From: Haloferax massiliensis
Lineage (GTDB): Archaea > Halobacteriota > Halobacteria > Halobacteriales > Haloferacaceae
DNA: 64,000 bases
Direction: 5' to 3'
Assembly (NCBI RefSeq): GCF_001368915.1
Contig: NZ_CSTE01000006.1
Location: forward strand, 206,134-270,133
Shown here: positions 63,061-64,000 of the stretch, in pieces
Numbering within the stretch: the first letter of the stretch is position 1
How the letters are laid out: every line of letters begins with the position of its first letter
Notes under the pieces: generated by a model
Database searches by the model: none
Told to the model about the DNA's origin: nothing
What the model saw: only the letters and a program-made list of their open reading frames with translations
Made by a program: the position numbers and the translations under genes

Positions 63061-64000
63061 TCGGGGTCACTCCCTGTCCGGCGTCGTCGCTTTCCTCGCC
63101 TCCTTCGCCTCCCTCGCGTCCGTCCGGGTCGACGAGGGAGTGACAGCCGGCCGACGGCGCGTCGGCGGCCGCGCGGGCGACGAGGAGCGACGAGACGCAG
63201 GCGTTCCGGAGTTCGTAGACGGACCGCGAGACGCGGGTGCGGGCGTAGGCGTCGACCTCGCCCTTCAGGCGGCGGAGCCGCGCCCGCGCGGTTTCGAGGC
63301 CGTCGGGGGTGCGTTCGATGCCGACGAACTCGTCCATCGTCCGCCCGAGGCGGTCGAACTTCGTCTCTGCGAAGGCGTCGGGGAGCGCCGGGTCGGAGTC
63401 GCGCGGCGGCGCGTACTCGACGGTCTCGCCCTCGCCGCGGCCCCGCTCGGCCGCGGTCTCGCCGGCGCGGACGCCCCAGACGAGCCCTTCGAGCAGGCTG
63501 GTCGAGGCGAGCCGGTTCGCGCCGTGGACGCCGGTGCGGGCGCACTCGCCGGCGGCGAACAGGCGGGACAGCGAGGTCCTGCCGCGGTCGTCGACGGCGA
63601 CGCCGCCGCAGAGGAAGTGCTCGCTCGGCGCGACGGGGATGCCGGCGTCGAGGTCGACGCCGCGGTCGTCACAGAGCGCCGCGAGGTCGGGGAACTCCCC
63701 GCGGAAGTCGAGGTCGGACACGTCGAGGACGACGCGGCCGGTCCGGTCGCGGGCGCGGGAGACGGCGCGGGCGACCACGTCTCGGGGGGCGAGTTCGGCG
63801 TCTTCGTGCACGTCAGGCATGAAGCGGCGGCCGTCGGCGTCGCGCAGGACCGCGCCCTCGCCGCGAACGGCTTCGCTGACGAGGAACGGTCGCGCGTCGT
63901 CGTCGGCCCGTGGGTCAGTCCGGGGGTCGTACGCGGTCGGGTGAAACTGCACGTACTGCATGTCCGAGACGGTCGCGCCGGCGAGGGCGGCCATCGCCAC
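63047..64000 (-). CDS. nadB: L-aspartate oxidase (N-terminus off the right edge)
   Basis: The C-terminal ~317 residues of the FAD enzyme that oxidises L-aspartate to iminoaspartate for NAD synthesis. Visible segments of the succinate dehydrogenase/NadB family: MQYVQFHPTAYDP, FLVSEAVRGEGAVLRDADGRRFMPD, LAPRDVVARAVSR, FLCGGVAVDDRGRTSLSRLFAAGECARTGVHGANRLASTSLLEGLVWG. The FAD-binding N-terminal domain (about 200 residues) lies outside the window. The frame is open to base 64000 without a start. Operon with nadC, overlapping by 14 bp. Confidence 0.93.
   Translation of the reverse strand: MAMAALAGATVSDMQYVQFHPTAYDPRTDPRADDDARPFLVSEAVRGEGAVLRDADGRRFMPDVHEDAELAPRDVVARAVSRARDRTGRVVLDVSDLDFRGEFPDLAALCDDRGVDLDAGIPVAPSEHFLCGGVAVDDRGRTSLSRLFAAGECARTGVHGANRLASTSLLEGLVWGVRAGETAAERGRGEGETVEYAPPRDSDPALPDAFAETKFDRLGRTMDEFVGIERTPDGLETARARLRRLKGEVDAYARTRVSRSVYELRNACVSSLLVARAAADAPSAGCHSLVDPDGREGGEGGEESDDAGQGVTPSADD

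Noticed and set aside
59065..63822. A 1,585-codon open frame on the plus strand, antisense to pyrF, the MFS gene, nadC and nadB
   Set aside because: It runs opposite several certain genes and is a by-product of the high GC content; its product is a low-complexity R/E/G/D mixture with no domain.

Overview
This window is a GC-rich haloarchaeal chromosome segment. The predicted proteins are strongly acidic, promoters are TATA-type with many starts about 25 bp downstream (leaderless style), and haloarchaea-specific families are abundant (amphi-Trp, HalOD-type response regulator, LWR-salt protein, FolE2/MptA, archaeal DnaG, AhbA/B haem genes). Gene order (carB, mptA, thrB, pdxS, dnaG, uppS, hemA, pyrF, nadC, nadB) recalls Haloferax chromosomes from memory. 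No search was possible, so the genus is an inference.

Layout. 1-9 kb: carB (runs off the left edge), an S66 peptidase, small membrane proteins, an Eis-like acetyltransferase and a CaCA cation exchanger. 9.15-17.43 kb: an integrated element in the 3' end of a tRNA-Ile(GAT) gene. It carries a tyrosine integrase preceded by a chain of ATGA-overlapping micro-ORFs, a winged-helix repressor with its own inverted-repeat operator, a packaging-type ATPase, three small proteins (two of them membrane), a small beta-rich acidic protein and an HUH rolling-circle Rep. Its layout resembles the pleolipovirus core without a spike gene. The element contains two exact tandem duplications, of 167 bp and 211 bp; the second breaks a CxxC-protein gene next to rep.

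17.6-36.7 kb: FxsA, a DUF255 thioredoxin-like protein, a TrmB regulator, mptA, FAD oxidoreductases, a TetR-MATE efflux operon with a perfect palindromic operator, thrB, a universal stress protein, pdxS, an enolase-like protein, a nickel-binding-like DUF4242 protein and an HFX_2341-type CARF-like regulator. 36.75-38.2 kb: an AT-rich island with one orphan gene (possible RNase H-fold nuclease, DUF3800-like) followed by three back-to-back hairpins. 38.2-45 kb: a MOT1-type anion transporter, hydrolases, acetyltransferases, an SSS symporter with DUF3311, and a sugar isomerase.

45.3-52.8 kb: dnaG and a polyprenyl-lipid neighbourhood. It holds a DUF92 protein, a cis-prenyltransferase-like protein lacking the catalytic DGNRR motif but keeping the C-terminal RxG, and a catalytic UppS that has DGNRR but lacks RxG; together they look like a two-subunit cis-prenyltransferase. 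A serpin lipoprotein lies between the two subunits. 52.9-56 kb: the haem/sirohaem operon, an AhbA-AhbB fusion, sirC and hemA. In sirC the frame shifts and about 20-25 expected residues are absent, so it looks broken. 56-64 kb: pterin dehydratase with LWR-salt protein, a HAD phosphatase, a response regulator, pyrF, membrane proteins, an MFS carrier, nadC and nadB (runs off the right edge).
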